Origin: Pseudomonadota bacterium
GTDB taxonomy: Bacteria; Pseudomonadota; Gammaproteobacteria; Pseudomonadales; Moraxellaceae
Direction of reading: 5' to 3'
NCBI GenBank assembly: GCA_021851865.1
Contig: JAJZBU010000017.1
Coordinates: 1 to 52,593 of the forward strand
Length of the DNA stretch: 52,593 nt
The notes beneath the pieces were generated by a model. The model was not told where the DNA came from, made no database searches, and worked only from the letters and a program-made list of their open reading frames with translations. Position 1 is the first letter of the stretch. Each line of letters starts with the position of its first letter. The position numbers and the translations under genes are program-made. This document shows, piece by piece, positions 16,610-25,943 of this stretch.

Positions 16610-17649
16610 GAGAGGCGCTCGCGGCGATAGCGACCCAGGGTGTGGCCGGTGCGCGCGAGATACCAGCGTGACAGCGACTTTTGACTGCTGAAGCCGAGCT
16701 GCTCGGCAAGCTCGTACAGGCTGCTCTCGGGGCGCATCAGGCGCTGCAAGCGCTCCAGGCGGATGCGGTCGAGCAGGCTCTGATAGCTCTCGCCGTGCTG
16801 TTGCAGGCGGCGGTGCAGCTGACGTTCGCTGATACCCAGTTCAGTGCACAGCCGAGCCTGTGTGCACAGGCCCTGATCGAGCGCACGCTCGATCAGGGGG
16901 CGCAACTGCAGTATGAAGTCCATCGCCTCCGCGCTCGGGCTCTGTTCGAGCTGGGTGCGGGCCTCCTGGCTGAGCGCCTGAAAGACCCGGATATGTTCGA
17001 GATGCGCGGGACGCTTGAAGCGCACGGGATCGAGCACGAGAGCCGACTCGGGCTGCTCGAAGCGCACCGGGCAGAGAAAGCAACGGGCGTAGTCGGGGTG
17101 CGGCGCCTGCGTCTGCGGATAAGCGGCGTGATGCAGGTGCACCGCGAGCAGGGCATGTGGATCGAGGCGGTGGATGAGCCGGGCGCAGGCGACCAGCATC
17201 CACTCTCTGCTGTGGCGCAGCAGATCGTCGTTCTGGTAGCTGAAGTCGATGCCCCAGAGCACCCGGCCCGGTTCATGCCGCAAATAGCTCTGCGGAATGT
17301 CGGAGACAAGTCGACCGTAGTTCTGCAAGGTGGTGAACAGATCGAGGATGCTCGGACTGCTCATGCCGAGAAAGCCGAGTAGGCCGATCTCCATCAGCGG
17401 TAGACCTTGTCCGAGATGCAGCCCGAGGAGGGGATCCTGCCAGTGTGTCAGGCTGGCCAGGAACAGGCGCTCGAACAGATCGCGATGCACCCAGGCCGAG
17501 TCGGGTGCGAGATCCTTTTCACGCAAGCGCGCCGTGCTGAGCAGATGGTCGCGCTCGATGCCGGCATCGGCGCAAAGGCGCAGAAAGATTTCGACCATGG
17601 ATGCATGAATGACGCCGGCCGGCGTCGACAACTGAGCTTGGGACATCAT
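16579..17649 (-). CDS. AraC-family transcriptional regulator
   Basis: A 356-residue regulator with an N-terminal ligand-sensing domain of the OruR/ArgR-like type (about 20-205; LGLHLGQGLPLMEIGLLGFLGMSSPSI is characteristic) and a C-terminal pair of helix-turn-helix motifs (about 250-350) containing LGISERQLHRRLQQHGESYQSLLDRIRLERLQRL and LAEQLGFSSQKSLSRWYLARTGHTLGRYR. The start is one of two adjacent ATGs (17649 or 17646) behind GGAGG; a frame reaching to 17820 has no support. It is divergent from the secreted hydrolase at 17832 and may control it, since many such regulators act on an adjacent divergent gene. Its 3' end overlaps the WYL gene by 31 bases. Confidence 0.88.
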   Translation of the reverse strand: MMSQAQLSTPAGVIHASMVEIFLRLCADAGIERDHLLSTARLREKDLAPDSAWVHRDLFERLFLASLTHWQDPLLGLHLGQGLPLMEIGLLGFLGMSSPSILDLFTTLQNYGRLVSDIPQSYLRHEPGRVLWGIDFSYQNDDLLRHSREWMLVACARLIHRLDPHALLAVHLHHAAYPQTQAPHPDYARCFLCPVRFEQPESALVLDPVRFKRPAHLEHIRVFQALSQEARTQLEQSPSAEAMDFILQLRPLIERALDQGLCTQARLCTELGISERQLHRRLQQHGESYQSLLDRIRLERLQRLMRPESSLYELAEQLGFSSQKSLSRWYLARTGHTLGRYRRERLSQAPDNASSA

Positions 17650-17739
17650 CCTTGTGCCTCCGGGAAAGACCATGGCCAGTCGCCCGTACCTGGAGATGTC
17701 CGAAAATGGGGCCGCTCGGGTCTGAAACGGGGGTTGGCT

Positions 17740-17752
17740 TCTGTCTGACAGA
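17740..17752. promoter_or_regulatory. Palindrome between the AraC regulator and the hydrolase
   Basis: TCTGTC-T-GACAGA is a perfect 6+1+6 inverted repeat in the divergent intergenic region, next to TATCAT at 17754-17759, which could serve as the -10 of the hydrolase. It could be a regulator-binding site, though AraC proteins usually prefer direct repeats. Confidence 0.35.
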
Positions 17753-17831
17753 CTATCATATTCGGCGGCACGGCAAGTACGTGGGCAGAAGATTCCACGA
17801 CGCCGGTATTCTCTTTTCAAGGAGTCTCACC

Positions 17832-19874
17832 ATGTCGAGCCAACAAGGACGCTGGCTGTCCGTGGCCTGTCTGGTCGTCGCCAGCACTATGGCCGCCGCC
17901 AGTTTCGCCAGCGACACCACCACCCTCGGAACACGCAACAGCCCGAGCACGGCCAACCCGGCGATCACCAGCAACAGCGGTGCGCAATGGCATAATTATA
18001 CGCGCCCAGCCGATTATCCCAATGCGGTGACCCTGCCCCTGCAGTTCATCACGACGAGTTCGGGCGATCATCTGGCGGTGCTCGTCTCGGTGCCGGCCGA
18101 CGCCATGGGACAGCCCATCGCCGGGCGCTTTCCGGCGATTCTGACGCAGACGGCGTATCGCATCGATCTCGGTGAACTGATCGGTGGTATCGCACCGAGC
18201 AGCACCACCTTAATCATCGGTGGCGAAGACAAGTTCATGATCGAACGCGGCTATGTCAGCGTCGCCGTCGACGTCCTCGGTAGCGGCATGTCCTCCGGCG
18301 TGACGCAGTTGATCGGCCCGGCCGAGCAGGCGGCCTATGGCGACACGGTGAACTGGGTGACGCAGCAGCCCTGGTTCGACGGCCATCTTGGCCTCGCCGG
18401 AACTTCCTATCTCGGCATCACCAGCCTGTTGACCGCCGAGCAGCAGAATCCAGCGGTCAAGGCGGTGTTCGCGGAAGTGCCGATGGGCGATCCCTATCGC
18501 GCAACGGTGGCGCCAGGGGGCCTGCTCAACGCCAATTTCATCAGCACATGGATGACCCTGACCCAGAACCTGAGCGTTGCCAATGGCGCCGCTGAGAGCA
18601 ATTATCCGCAGTACGCCCCGCTCATCGCCGCTGACAATCAGCAGCATGTGCAGGCGATCCAGGACTGGTATATTCCGACGATCCAGAAGGCACTCGGCGG
18701 GGTCACCGGCTACGCCACCGACGATGGCGATTTCTGGGCCGGCCGCTCGGCGCTGGAAAATGCCGACAAGATTCAGGTGCCGACCTTCATCGTCGGCGGC
18801 AGCAATGACCTCTTTCAGCGCGACGAGCCCCTGCTCTACGAACAGCTGAAAAATCATGTTACGACCAAGCTGCTCATCCTGCCGGGGGCGCATGTGCAAG
18901 CCATCCTCGATTCCTTGAGCAACCACAACAACATCTTCAACACCGGCGCTCCCGACGCTGAGTCCCTGCTCCTGCAGTGGTTCGATCAGTATCTCAAGGG
19001 CATGAACACCGGCGCCGCGCAGATGCCAAACGTCACCCAGTACGTGCAGGGATATGGCCTGTTCGGCATCGAACGCTACGCCACCAGCAGCGATTGGCCA
19101 AATCCGCAGGCACAGGCGCAACGTTTCTATCTGCACGGCGATGGCAGCCTCAGCGGACAGACGCCGGCGAGCGGTGAAGCGACGCACAGCCTCAACGAGC
19201 CGCAGCCGGCCACGATCAGCGTGTCGACCAGCAATCAGGGTCAGGATCTCAGCGCTCAGGTGACGACCAAGGATGGCAGCGACTGTTCGAGCAGCGAAGT
19301 GCAGTGGTCGCTGGGTATCGCCGGCTTCCTGCTGCTGCCTTGCTTCAGTGAGAACAACACCGTCGAATCGACGCAGAATGCCGTCGTCTACAGCACCGCA
19401 CCCTTGAGTCAGCCGCTCTACATCAATGGTCCGATCGAAGCCGACATCTGGATCTCGGCCAGCACCAGCCAGGCCGCGCTGAGCGTGCGCCTCGATGACG
19501 TCGATCCCCTCGGTGTGGCGACGCCGATCTCCACCGGCTTGCAGGCGGCCAGCTATCGCGCAGTCGATAGCAGCCGTTCGCGCTACATCGATGGCGTCAT
19601 GATTCAGCCCTGGCATCCGTTCACCTTCAGCAGCGAGCAGCCGCTGGCGGCACAGCAGCCGGTCATGGTGCCTGTGGAGATCTTCCCGGCCGCGGTCCTG
19701 TTACAACCCTGGCATCGCCTGCGCATCGCCATCAGTTCGAGCAATCAGGTCGAGGGCCTGTGGACGACGCCGATGCAGGCGAGCGCCCAGGGTAACGTCA
19801 CGACCCTTTACAGCGACGCGCAGCATCCCTCCAATCTCATCCTGCCGGTGGTGCCGGCCGCGGTCCTGCCGTGA
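17832..19874 (+). CDS. Secreted CocE/NonD-type alpha/beta hydrolase (peptidase S15 family)
   Basis: A 680-residue exported hydrolase. A signal peptide of about 26 residues (MSSQQGRWLSVACLVVASTM... to ASFAS) is followed by an alpha/beta-hydrolase core with the nucleophile elbow GTSYLG, a probable acid in GGSNDLFQRD and a probable histidine in LPGAHVQA, and then, from about residue 430, the beta-rich C-terminal domain typical of X-Pro dipeptidyl peptidase/CocE proteins. Known members cleave esters, acyl amides or proline peptides; the natural substrate here is unknown. ATG 17832 is chosen because AAGGAG lies 9 bases upstream and the signal peptide begins there; the frame is open to 17652. The next gene starts inside its stop codon (GTGA). 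Confidence 0.85.
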   Translation: MSSQQGRWLSVACLVVASTMAAASFASDTTTLGTRNSPSTANPAITSNSGAQWHNYTRPADYPNAVTLPLQFITTSSGDHLAVLVSVPADAMGQPIAGRFPAILTQTAYRIDLGELIGGIAPSSTTLIIGGEDKFMIERGYVSVAVDVLGSGMSSGVTQLIGPAEQAAYGDTVNWVTQQPWFDGHLGLAGTSYLGITSLLTAEQQNPAVKAVFAEVPMGDPYRATVAPGGLLNANFISTWMTLTQNLSVANGAAESNYPQYAPLIAADNQQHVQAIQDWYIPTIQKALGGVTGYATDDGDFWAGRSALENADKIQVPTFIVGGSNDLFQRDEPLLYEQLKNHVTTKLLILPGAHVQAILDSLSNHNNIFNTGAPDAESLLLQWFDQYLKGMNTGAAQMPNVTQYVQGYGLFGIERYATSSDWPNPQAQAQRFYLHGDGSLSGQTPASGEATHSLNEPQPATISVSTSNQGQDLSAQVTTKDGSDCSSSEVQWSLGIAGFLLLPCFSENNTVESTQNAVVYSTAPLSQPLYINGPIEADIWISASTSQAALSVRLDDVDPLGVATPISTGLQAASYRAVDSSRSRYIDGVMIQPWHPFTFSSEQPLAAQQPVMVPVEIFPAAVLLQPWHRLRIAISSSNQVEGLWTTPMQASAQGNVTTLYSDAQHPSNLILPVVPAAVLP

Positions 19875-20518
19875 GACGATCGCTATACCTGTCAGCCGCG
19901 GCGGTGACGCTGGCGTGTGCGGTGGTTCTCTATGCCTCCTGGCGGTCGCCAGAGGCTGAGTCGCCCGCCCCGCGCCCATCGCTGGCTGCCCGTCCTGGTC
20001 CTGCGCTGAGCGCGCGGCCAGCGCAGGACGGATCAGAGACCGCCATGCGTGCGTGCATCGAGTCTTGGCTGACGGGTAGAGCGGATGCGCCGAGTGTCGG
20101 TGAGGTGGCAGCGATGCGCGCGCGCATCCGGCAACTGTGGCCGGCGGCGCGCTGGCCGACGGCGGAGGCTATGCTCACGCAAGAACTGGCCTATCGCCGC
20201 GCTATCGCCGCCTGGCGGCGCCAGCGGCCTGAGGGCGACAACAGCGACACCGGCAGCAACGCCAACTTCAGGCTAGGCGCTCTGCTCGCTCTGCAACATC
20301 GCCAAGCTCTGCGGCAGCAGTATCTCGGGGGCGAGAGCAACAGCGGCGATACCCCTGACGACCAACAGCAGATCCTGGCGCGCTATGATCTGGCGCGCCA
20401 ACAGATCGAGCAGATGCAGGGCCTCAGCGCCGACCTCAAACAGCAGCAGATCAGCGCCTTGCGCGCACAACTACCGGCCGATCTACAGACTCGCCTAGCG
20501 GCCCAAGATGGCGGTTGA
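19871..20518 (+). CDS. Membrane-anchored protein resembling a lipase-specific foldase
   Basis: A 215-residue protein with a single N-terminal membrane anchor (residues about 5-24), a Pro/Ala-rich linker and an alpha-helical periplasmic domain. I do not recognise it with certainty. The layout, the LRQQYLGGE segment and the tail IEQMQGLSADLKQQQISALR leading to LPADL resemble lipase chaperones (Lif/LipB family), which fold a partner hydrolase in the periplasm and are encoded directly downstream of it. Here it starts at GTG 19871, overlapping the stop of the S15-type hydrolase, so the two are translationally coupled. The Lif-specific RxxFDY(F/C)LSALGE-type motif is not evident, so the resemblance may be general. 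Confidence 0.6.
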   Translation: MRRSLYLSAAAVTLACAVVLYASWRSPEAESPAPRPSLAARPGPALSARPAQDGSETAMRACIESWLTGRADAPSVGEVAAMRARIRQLWPAARWPTAEAMLTQELAYRRAIAAWRRQRPEGDNSDTGSNANFRLGALLALQHRQALRQQYLGGESNSGDTPDDQQQILARYDLARQQIEQMQGLSADLKQQQISALRAQLPADLQTRLAAQDGG

Positions 20519-20529
20519 GGCGCAGACGA

Positions 20530-21015
20530 TCAGTGCATGGGCGGCATGGCCATGGGCGGGTGCATATGACGCCAGCAATGACCGTGCATCGCGATCATGC
20601 GATCGAAGACGCGTCTTTGTTCGGGTTGCAAAGCGGCTTCGAGATGATCCGCCGCCTGCGCCAGGGTGGCGGCCTTGTCCGCCATGAGGTGCAGATGATC
20701 GGCCATGCGTTGCAGGTGCTGCGCGCCGGTCAGCGCTGGCTGCGCCGGTATGGGCGCGTCGGCCGCAAGCTGTGGATGATGCGGCATGGCCAGCAGCATC
20801 GCTGCGCTGGCGTCGGCATAGGCATCCCAGAGCGCTTCTTGCGATGGCCGGATCTCGAGGACGGCGGCTTCGTGTTCGAGGTGTTTGTGCAGCATCGCTG
20901 GATTGGCGTGCATCATTCGCGCACGACAGGCGAAGGGAGCATCGGCGCCGGGGGCCGCCAGGGCGGTAAGGCTGGCGAGCAACAGGGGTAAGGCGAGATA
21001 CGACCTTGCTTTCAT
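20530..21015 (-). CDS. Spy/CpxP-like periplasmic protein (LTXXQ-type)
   Basis: A 161-residue exported protein with a signal peptide ending near ALA-A (residue 20-22) and an all-helical body rich in His and Met. A segment LQPEQRRVFDRM near the C-terminus resembles the LTxxQ motif of Spy/CpxP chaperones, which protect periplasmic proteins and sense envelope stress; the many His and Met residues, including the MHPPMAMPPMH tail, could bind metal. ATG 21015 is favoured since AAGGAG then has a normal spacing; ATG 21021 would lie almost on it. It begins 26 bases after the HD-GYP regulator stop and is probably the last gene of that operon. Confidence 0.7.
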   Translation of the reverse strand: MKARSYLALPLLLASLTALAAPGADAPFACRARMMHANPAMLHKHLEHEAAVLEIRPSQEALWDAYADASAAMLLAMPHHPQLAADAPIPAQPALTGAQHLQRMADHLHLMADKAATLAQAADHLEAALQPEQRRVFDRMIAMHGHCWRHMHPPMAMPPMH

Positions 21016-21040
21016 CAACATTCTCCTTGCGACATGACCC

Positions 21041-22108
21041 TCATGGGCCCCCTCTTAACGTCGTCGCAGCGTCGACGTTGACGTCGTCACCAGCCGCTGC
21101 GGCAGGCCGCTCTTGCCAGCGCTGCATGATCGCGGTGGCCGCGGGCATGAGCGTGAGGAAGATCTCGACCAGGCGCGGCTCGAAATGACGCCCCGACTCC
21201 TGGTGCAACAGGTCGATGGCGCGCGCCAGCGGCCAAGCTGGTTTGTAAGGGCGAACACTGGTCAAAGCGTCGAAGACGTCAGCGATGGCGACGATGCGCG
21301 CCGCTTCGGGAATGTCTTGCCCCTGCCGTCCCTGCGGGTAGCCACTACCATCCCACTTTTCATGATGATAAAGCGCCACCACGCGGGCCATCTGCAACAT
21401 CGATGAAGTGTGCTCGCCGATGATTTGTGCCCCCATGTGCGGATGTTGCCGCATGATCTCCCACTCGGCGGCGTCGAGCGGACCGGGTTTGCGCAAAATG
21501 GCGTCGGGGATGCCGATCTTGCCGACGTCGTGCATGGGCGACGAGTGCAGCAGATCCTCGCTCTCTGCCTCGGACCAGCCGGCGGCGCGTGCGATCAGCT
21601 GCGAGTAGCGGCTCATGCGGATCACATGCAGTCCGGTCTCGTTGTCTTTGTACTCAGCGGCGCGGCCGAGGATTTCGATCGTCTGTAGACGTGTCTGACG
21701 CAGGATGACGGTCTGCGCCAGGGCGAGATGGTTGCGCACGCGTGCACGCACGACGGCGGCATGGACGGGCTTGGTGATGTAGTCGACGGCCCCCGCTTCG
21801 AGGCCCTCAGCTTCGTTCAGTGTATCCGCGAGGGCGGTGGTGAAAATGACCGGTATCTCCGCCAAGGATGCATCCTGTTTGAGCCTGCGGCAGACCTCGA
21901 AGCCACTCAAATTGGGCATCATGACGTCGAGCAGGATCAGGTCAGGATGATGCTGTCGCGCTAATTGGAGGGCGCGCACACCATCGCGGGCAAAAAACAG
22001 GCGGTATTCGTTCTCCAGTATGGTTTTCAGGACCTGCAGATTGGTCGCTTCGTCATCGACCAGCAGCAGGCTGGGACGTGTCGAGGTGGCGTGTTGTGTG
22101 TAGGTCAT
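21041..22108 (-). CDS. Response regulator with HD-GYP c-di-GMP phosphodiesterase domain
   Basis: A 355-residue protein. The receiver domain (about 12-130) has the acidic pair VDDE, the phospho-acceptor Asp in LILLDVMMP and the Lys in ITKPVH. The HD-GYP domain (about 150-335) has the HD pair in PMHDVGKIGIP, LYHHEKWDGSGYPQG with the GYP signature, and IADVFDALTSVRPYK, all intact, so it should hydrolyse cyclic di-GMP. It starts 4 bases after the stop of the hybrid kinase and its ribosome site (AGGAG) lies in the end of that gene, so the two form one signalling unit: the kinase phosphorelay probably sets its activity. The last 20 residues are a variable tail. Confidence 0.92.
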   Translation of the reverse strand: MTYTQHATSTRPSLLLVDDEATNLQVLKTILENEYRLFFARDGVRALQLARQHHPDLILLDVMMPNLSGFEVCRRLKQDASLAEIPVIFTTALADTLNEAEGLEAGAVDYITKPVHAAVVRARVRNHLALAQTVILRQTRLQTIEILGRAAEYKDNETGLHVIRMSRYSQLIARAAGWSEAESEDLLHSSPMHDVGKIGIPDAILRKPGPLDAAEWEIMRQHPHMGAQIIGEHTSSMLQMARVVALYHHEKWDGSGYPQGRQGQDIPEAARIVAIADVFDALTSVRPYKPAWPLARAIDLLHQESGRHFEPRLVEIFLTLMPAATAIMQRWQERPAAAAGDDVNVDAATTLRGGP

Positions 22109-22112
22109 GCGA

Positions 22113-25100
22113 TCACTCCTGCCGCTGCGCTAGGTGAGTGGCGGCGTCGGCCAGCAGGTCGAGAGCCTCGTCAAAATCAAAATGTAGGATGTGGGTGCGC
22201 AGCCGCGCCGCCCGCGCTGCATCAAGACCGGCACAGACCTGATCAAGGAGTGTCTCGTCGATCTCGCCCGCCCGCAGATGGCTGGCTAAACGCTCACCGC
22301 TCGCCGCATCGTAGACCCCTGGCGCCGCCACGGCCAGCGTCGGCGGCGCCAGGGGATAGAAGCGGACCTGAAGTTCCGCGACCTGTTGTCGCAGGTTCTG
22401 CCAGAGGGAGTCGCTGCGGGGACTGCTTTCGATGTTGGCGCAGATTTCGGCGAGGGGCACGAGGCCGAGGTTGAGGGCGGCGCCGCGCCAGCGGTGGGCG
22501 AGGTCGGCAGCGTCCGGCGGCGTCGCCGGCGTGTTGCCGAGGAAGGCCTGCATGTCGTCGAGCAACCGAGCGATGGCAGCGTGGTGCAACTCGACGTTGC
22601 CCCAGGCCTGTCTGGCGCGAGCCCAGTCCGAGGTGTTGCCGCGGGCTGCTGTATAGCCGCTGTCATGACCGAGAACGCGTTCGATCTCCGCGATCAGTGC
22701 TGCCATATCGACGGGTTTCAAGGCAAAGCCGGCCATGCCGGCGTCCACCGCCAGCTGCCGTTCCGAGGCCTGCACGCTGGCGGTCAAGGCGATGATCGGC
22801 AAGGGCTGGCGCCCCTCGGCCTGGTTCGTCCGATGAATCTTGCGAGTGGCGGTGAGGCCATCGCAGACCGGCATGTGGACGTCCATGAGCACGAGATCAA
22901 AATGCTGCCGCGCACACGCCGCGATCGCTTGTTCACCGTCTTCCACCAGGGTCACCCTATGTCCCAGACGACACAACTGGATCTGCATGAGCTGGCGGTT
23001 CTGCGGCACATCGTCGGCCACCAGGATGTGCAGCGCTGGCAGTCGCGCCAGCTGCTGTGTTGTCGCCGCCTCCGCGGTGTCCAGACAAGGGCAGGCGGGG
23101 AGCGGAAGACGCACCTGGAAGCAGGAGCCCTGGCCGAGGGTACTGCTGACGGTGATCTCGCCATGCATGAGTTCGGTCAGTTTCTTGGCGATGGCCGTAC
23201 CGAGTCCGGTGCCGCCAAAGCGGCGGGTCATCGAGGCGTCGGCTTGGGCAAACTGCTCGAAGATCAGTTCCAGTCTGTCGGCGGCGATGCCGATGCCGGT
23301 ATCGCTCACCGCGCACAGCAGCTCGCCATCGACGCTCTGGATGATGAGTTTGACCTGGCCGTGGGCGGTGAACTTGACGGCATTGCTCAGCAGGTTGCTG
23401 AGGATTTGGTTGAGGCGTAGGGCGTCGCCCAAAAAACATTCCGGACAATCCTGCGCATAATTCAGCTCGACGGTGATGTTTTTATTCATGGCGATGAGGG
23501 AGAAGGTAGCGACGAGATCGCTCGCCATCTGGCGCAGGGAGAAAGCCGTCTGCTCCAGCTCCATGGCACCGCTTTCCAGCTTGGCCGAATCGAGGATGTC
23601 GTTCAACAGCTGCAACAGGGTGCGCGATGAGCGCATGATGGTCTGCAGATAATCATGCTGCGACCGGCTCAGGGGGGTTTCCTGAAGCACTTCGGTGAAA
23701 CCGATCACGGCGTTGAGCGGGGTGCGGATCTCATGGCTCATGTTGGCGAGGAAGGTCGCCTTGACGGCAGCGGCTTGTTCGGCCTTTTCTTTGGCCAGTC
23801 GCAGTTCACTTTCCATGCGATAGCGTTCGCTCAGATCGGTGATCAGTTTGATCACGCGCTGGGGCCGCCCTTCGGTGTCGAGCACCGGCGTATAACTCGC
23901 CTGCATCCAGATTTCATGGCCGTCACGCGCCCGCCGCCGGTATTCACCGCGCAGAAACTGACCCGTACGCAGCGCCTGCCAGTGTTGGACGTAGGCGGTC
24001 TGTAGAACATCCTCAGGAAAGCAGAGCAGGGCGTGGTGTTGTCCGATGAGCTCATCGCGCTGATAGCCGAACAACTGCAGGCAGCTGTCGTTGGCAGCGA
24101 TGATGTGGCCGTCGATGTCGAGTTCGAGCAGCATCGTGCCGCGCTGTATGGCGGCGTAGACGCTTTCGAATTCAGCGGTACGCGCCTTGGCTTCGGTGAT
24201 GTCGAGCAGGACCCCTTCGATACTGCTCACCCGCCCCGCACTGTCGCGAGACAGATCGCCGGTTTCACTGACCCAGACGATGCGCTGTGAATCGAGCTGG
24301 AGGCGGTATTCGAGGCTATAGCTGGTCTGACCATCCTCTCCCTGGCGACGGCGCAGCAGACGCAGGTGGTCGCTGCGCGCAACCAGAGCCTCGTAGCGTT
24401 CGGCCTGCTCCTGCAGGGCTTCGGCAGACAAGCCGCAAAGACGGGTGATGGCCTTGCTGACGAAGTCATAGCGCAGACGTCCGCTCGCTTCGTCCCGTTG
24501 TAGGCGGAAGATGACGCCAGGGCTGTTGCGTAACAGCGTGGCGATGCGACTGTCGCGTTGCAGCAAGGCCTGCTCGAAAGCCTTGCGCTCGCTCAGATCG
24601 GCCAAGTGCAGAGCAAAGAACCTGAAACCATCGAGCCAGACGCTGCCGATCGCCAAACGCAAGGGCAATCTATGGCCATCGCGGTGCAGACCACAGGTCT
24701 CGAGCACCTGCTGTTCGGAGCGGCCGTCCTGGGTCATCATGAAGGTGCTCAGATGCTCCAGTCCTTGCGGCAGGAGCAGGGTCAGGCTCTTGCCGATCAC
24801 CTCCGACTGTTGCCAGCCGAGCAGACGCGTGATGGCGGCGTTGGCGCTTTCGATCAGGCCGGTGTCGCTGACCGCCAGGACGGTATCGACGGCGGCATCG
24901 TTCATCGCTTGCATGCGTCGCCGACTGTGCGCCAGGGCCTGCGTGCTCAGGATGTACTGGATGAGCATGTTCAGGGCGAAGACGAAAAGGGCGATGCCGA
25001 GGGCGGTCAGGCCGATGACGAGGGCGAGGTCGACGCGATCGTCATGCTGCCCAGCGCTGTTGCCGACACCGCCGATGAAAAGAGCAGCGCGCATGGCGGT

Positions 25101-25727
25101 ATAGTGCATGCCGGAGATGGCGCTGCCGAGAATGATGCCCCCCCAGAAGAGACCGGTGCGCCGCGATAGACCAAAACGCCGCACCGATTCGAACCGCACC
25201 CACAGCGCCAGAAGGGCGAGGGCGACGGCGACGAGCAGGGAGAGAATGAACCAGATCGGGTCATAGCGCAGCTCGGTCGGCATGCGCATCGCCGCCATGC
25301 CGAGGTAGTGCATGGCGCCGATACCACTGCCGATGGCGACAGCCGCCAGCAGCAAGCGGCGCCCGCGCGGCTCTTCTTGCACCAGGAGTGTCAGAGCGAG
25401 ATAGGCGGCGGTCAGACCGGGAAGCAGGGAGATTGCCGTGAGCACACCGTCATAGTGCACCGCGGTGCACAAGCGCACGGCCAGCATGCCGATGAAATGC
25501 ATGCTCCAGATGCCGATGCCGAGGACGATGGCACCCGAGAGCACCATGCCAAGACGCAAGGATCGGCGCTGTATCCGCGTCGCCATATCGGTCTGTTGCA
25601 GCGCCAGGATGGCGGCGACGCAGGCCACCAGCCAGGACAGCAGCACCAGACGGGCATCGTAATGCAGCACCATGCCAGGTAGATCGCGATCAGCAGCGAG
25701 AAAAAGGAAAGGCATGTCGTGGTGCAT
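22113..25727 (-). CDS. MHYT-domain hybrid sensor histidine kinase with receiver and HPt domains
   Basis: A 1204-residue membrane kinase. Residues about 25-250 form the seven-helix MHYT sensor with its repeated motif (WSMHFIGM, GAMHYLGM, SGMHYTAM), thought to bind copper and sense O2, CO or NO. Three PAS domains follow (about 270-385, 395-510, 520-640). The transmitter has FLANMSHEIRTPLNAVIGF (HisKA) and an ATPase domain with LLSNAVKFT, DTGIGI and GGTGLGTAI. A receiver (about 915-1035; phospho-Asp in LVLMDVHMP) and an HPt domain with the histidine in DLAHRWRGAALNLG complete the relay. Phosphate can pass H-D-H to the HD-GYP regulator encoded next. The start at 25727 lacks a clear ribosome site; ATG 25715 is possible. 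Confidence 0.9.
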   Translation of the reverse strand: MHHDMPFLFLAADRDLPGMVLHYDARLVLLSWLVACVAAILALQQTDMATRIQRRSLRLGMVLSGAIVLGIGIWSMHFIGMLAVRLCTAVHYDGVLTAISLLPGLTAAYLALTLLVQEEPRGRRLLLAAVAIGSGIGAMHYLGMAAMRMPTELRYDPIWFILSLLVAVALALLALWVRFESVRRFGLSRRTGLFWGGIILGSAISGMHYTAMRAALFIGGVGNSAGQHDDRVDLALVIGLTALGIALFVFALNMLIQYILSTQALAHSRRRMQAMNDAAVDTVLAVSDTGLIESANAAITRLLGWQQSEVIGKSLTLLLPQGLEHLSTFMMTQDGRSEQQVLETCGLHRDGHRLPLRLAIGSVWLDGFRFFALHLADLSERKAFEQALLQRDSRIATLLRNSPGVIFRLQRDEASGRLRYDFVSKAITRLCGLSAEALQEQAERYEALVARSDHLRLLRRRQGEDGQTSYSLEYRLQLDSQRIVWVSETGDLSRDSAGRVSSIEGVLLDITEAKARTAEFESVYAAIQRGTMLLELDIDGHIIAANDSCLQLFGYQRDELIGQHHALLCFPEDVLQTAYVQHWQALRTGQFLRGEYRRRARDGHEIWMQASYTPVLDTEGRPQRVIKLITDLSERYRMESELRLAKEKAEQAAAVKATFLANMSHEIRTPLNAVIGFTEVLQETPLSRSQHDYLQTIMRSSRTLLQLLNDILDSAKLESGAMELEQTAFSLRQMASDLVATFSLIAMNKNITVELNYAQDCPECFLGDALRLNQILSNLLSNAVKFTAHGQVKLIIQSVDGELLCAVSDTGIGIAADRLELIFEQFAQADASMTRRFGGTGLGTAIAKKLTELMHGEITVSSTLGQGSCFQVRLPLPACPCLDTAEAATTQQLARLPALHILVADDVPQNRQLMQIQLCRLGHRVTLVEDGEQAIAACARQHFDLVLMDVHMPVCDGLTATRKIHRTNQAEGRQPLPIIALTASVQASERQLAVDAGMAGFALKPVDMAALIAEIERVLGHDSGYTAARGNTSDWARARQAWGNVELHHAAIARLLDDMQAFLGNTPATPPDAADLAHRWRGAALNLGLVPLAEICANIESSPRSDSLWQNLRQQVAELQVRFYPLAPPTLAVAAPGVYDAASGERLASHLRAGEIDETLLDQVCAGLDAARAARLRTHILHFDFDEALDLLADAATHLAQRQE

Positions 25728-25943
25728 GTGCGCGATCTCAAGAGGCAGGAGGGCTCGATCAGAACATCGCTAATCCCCCCATGAAGTTAGCTGATTTGTG
25801 GCGAATGACCAATGCCGATCGGCAGAACAGGAGACTGTTGCGGATCCACCCGCGACAGAGGCGCCAGAGGATGTGCCGCCACGTCAACCGAGACGGTGCA
25901 GCGACGTTGATTAGTACACACGCGGATGGACGGCGAGGGGATC

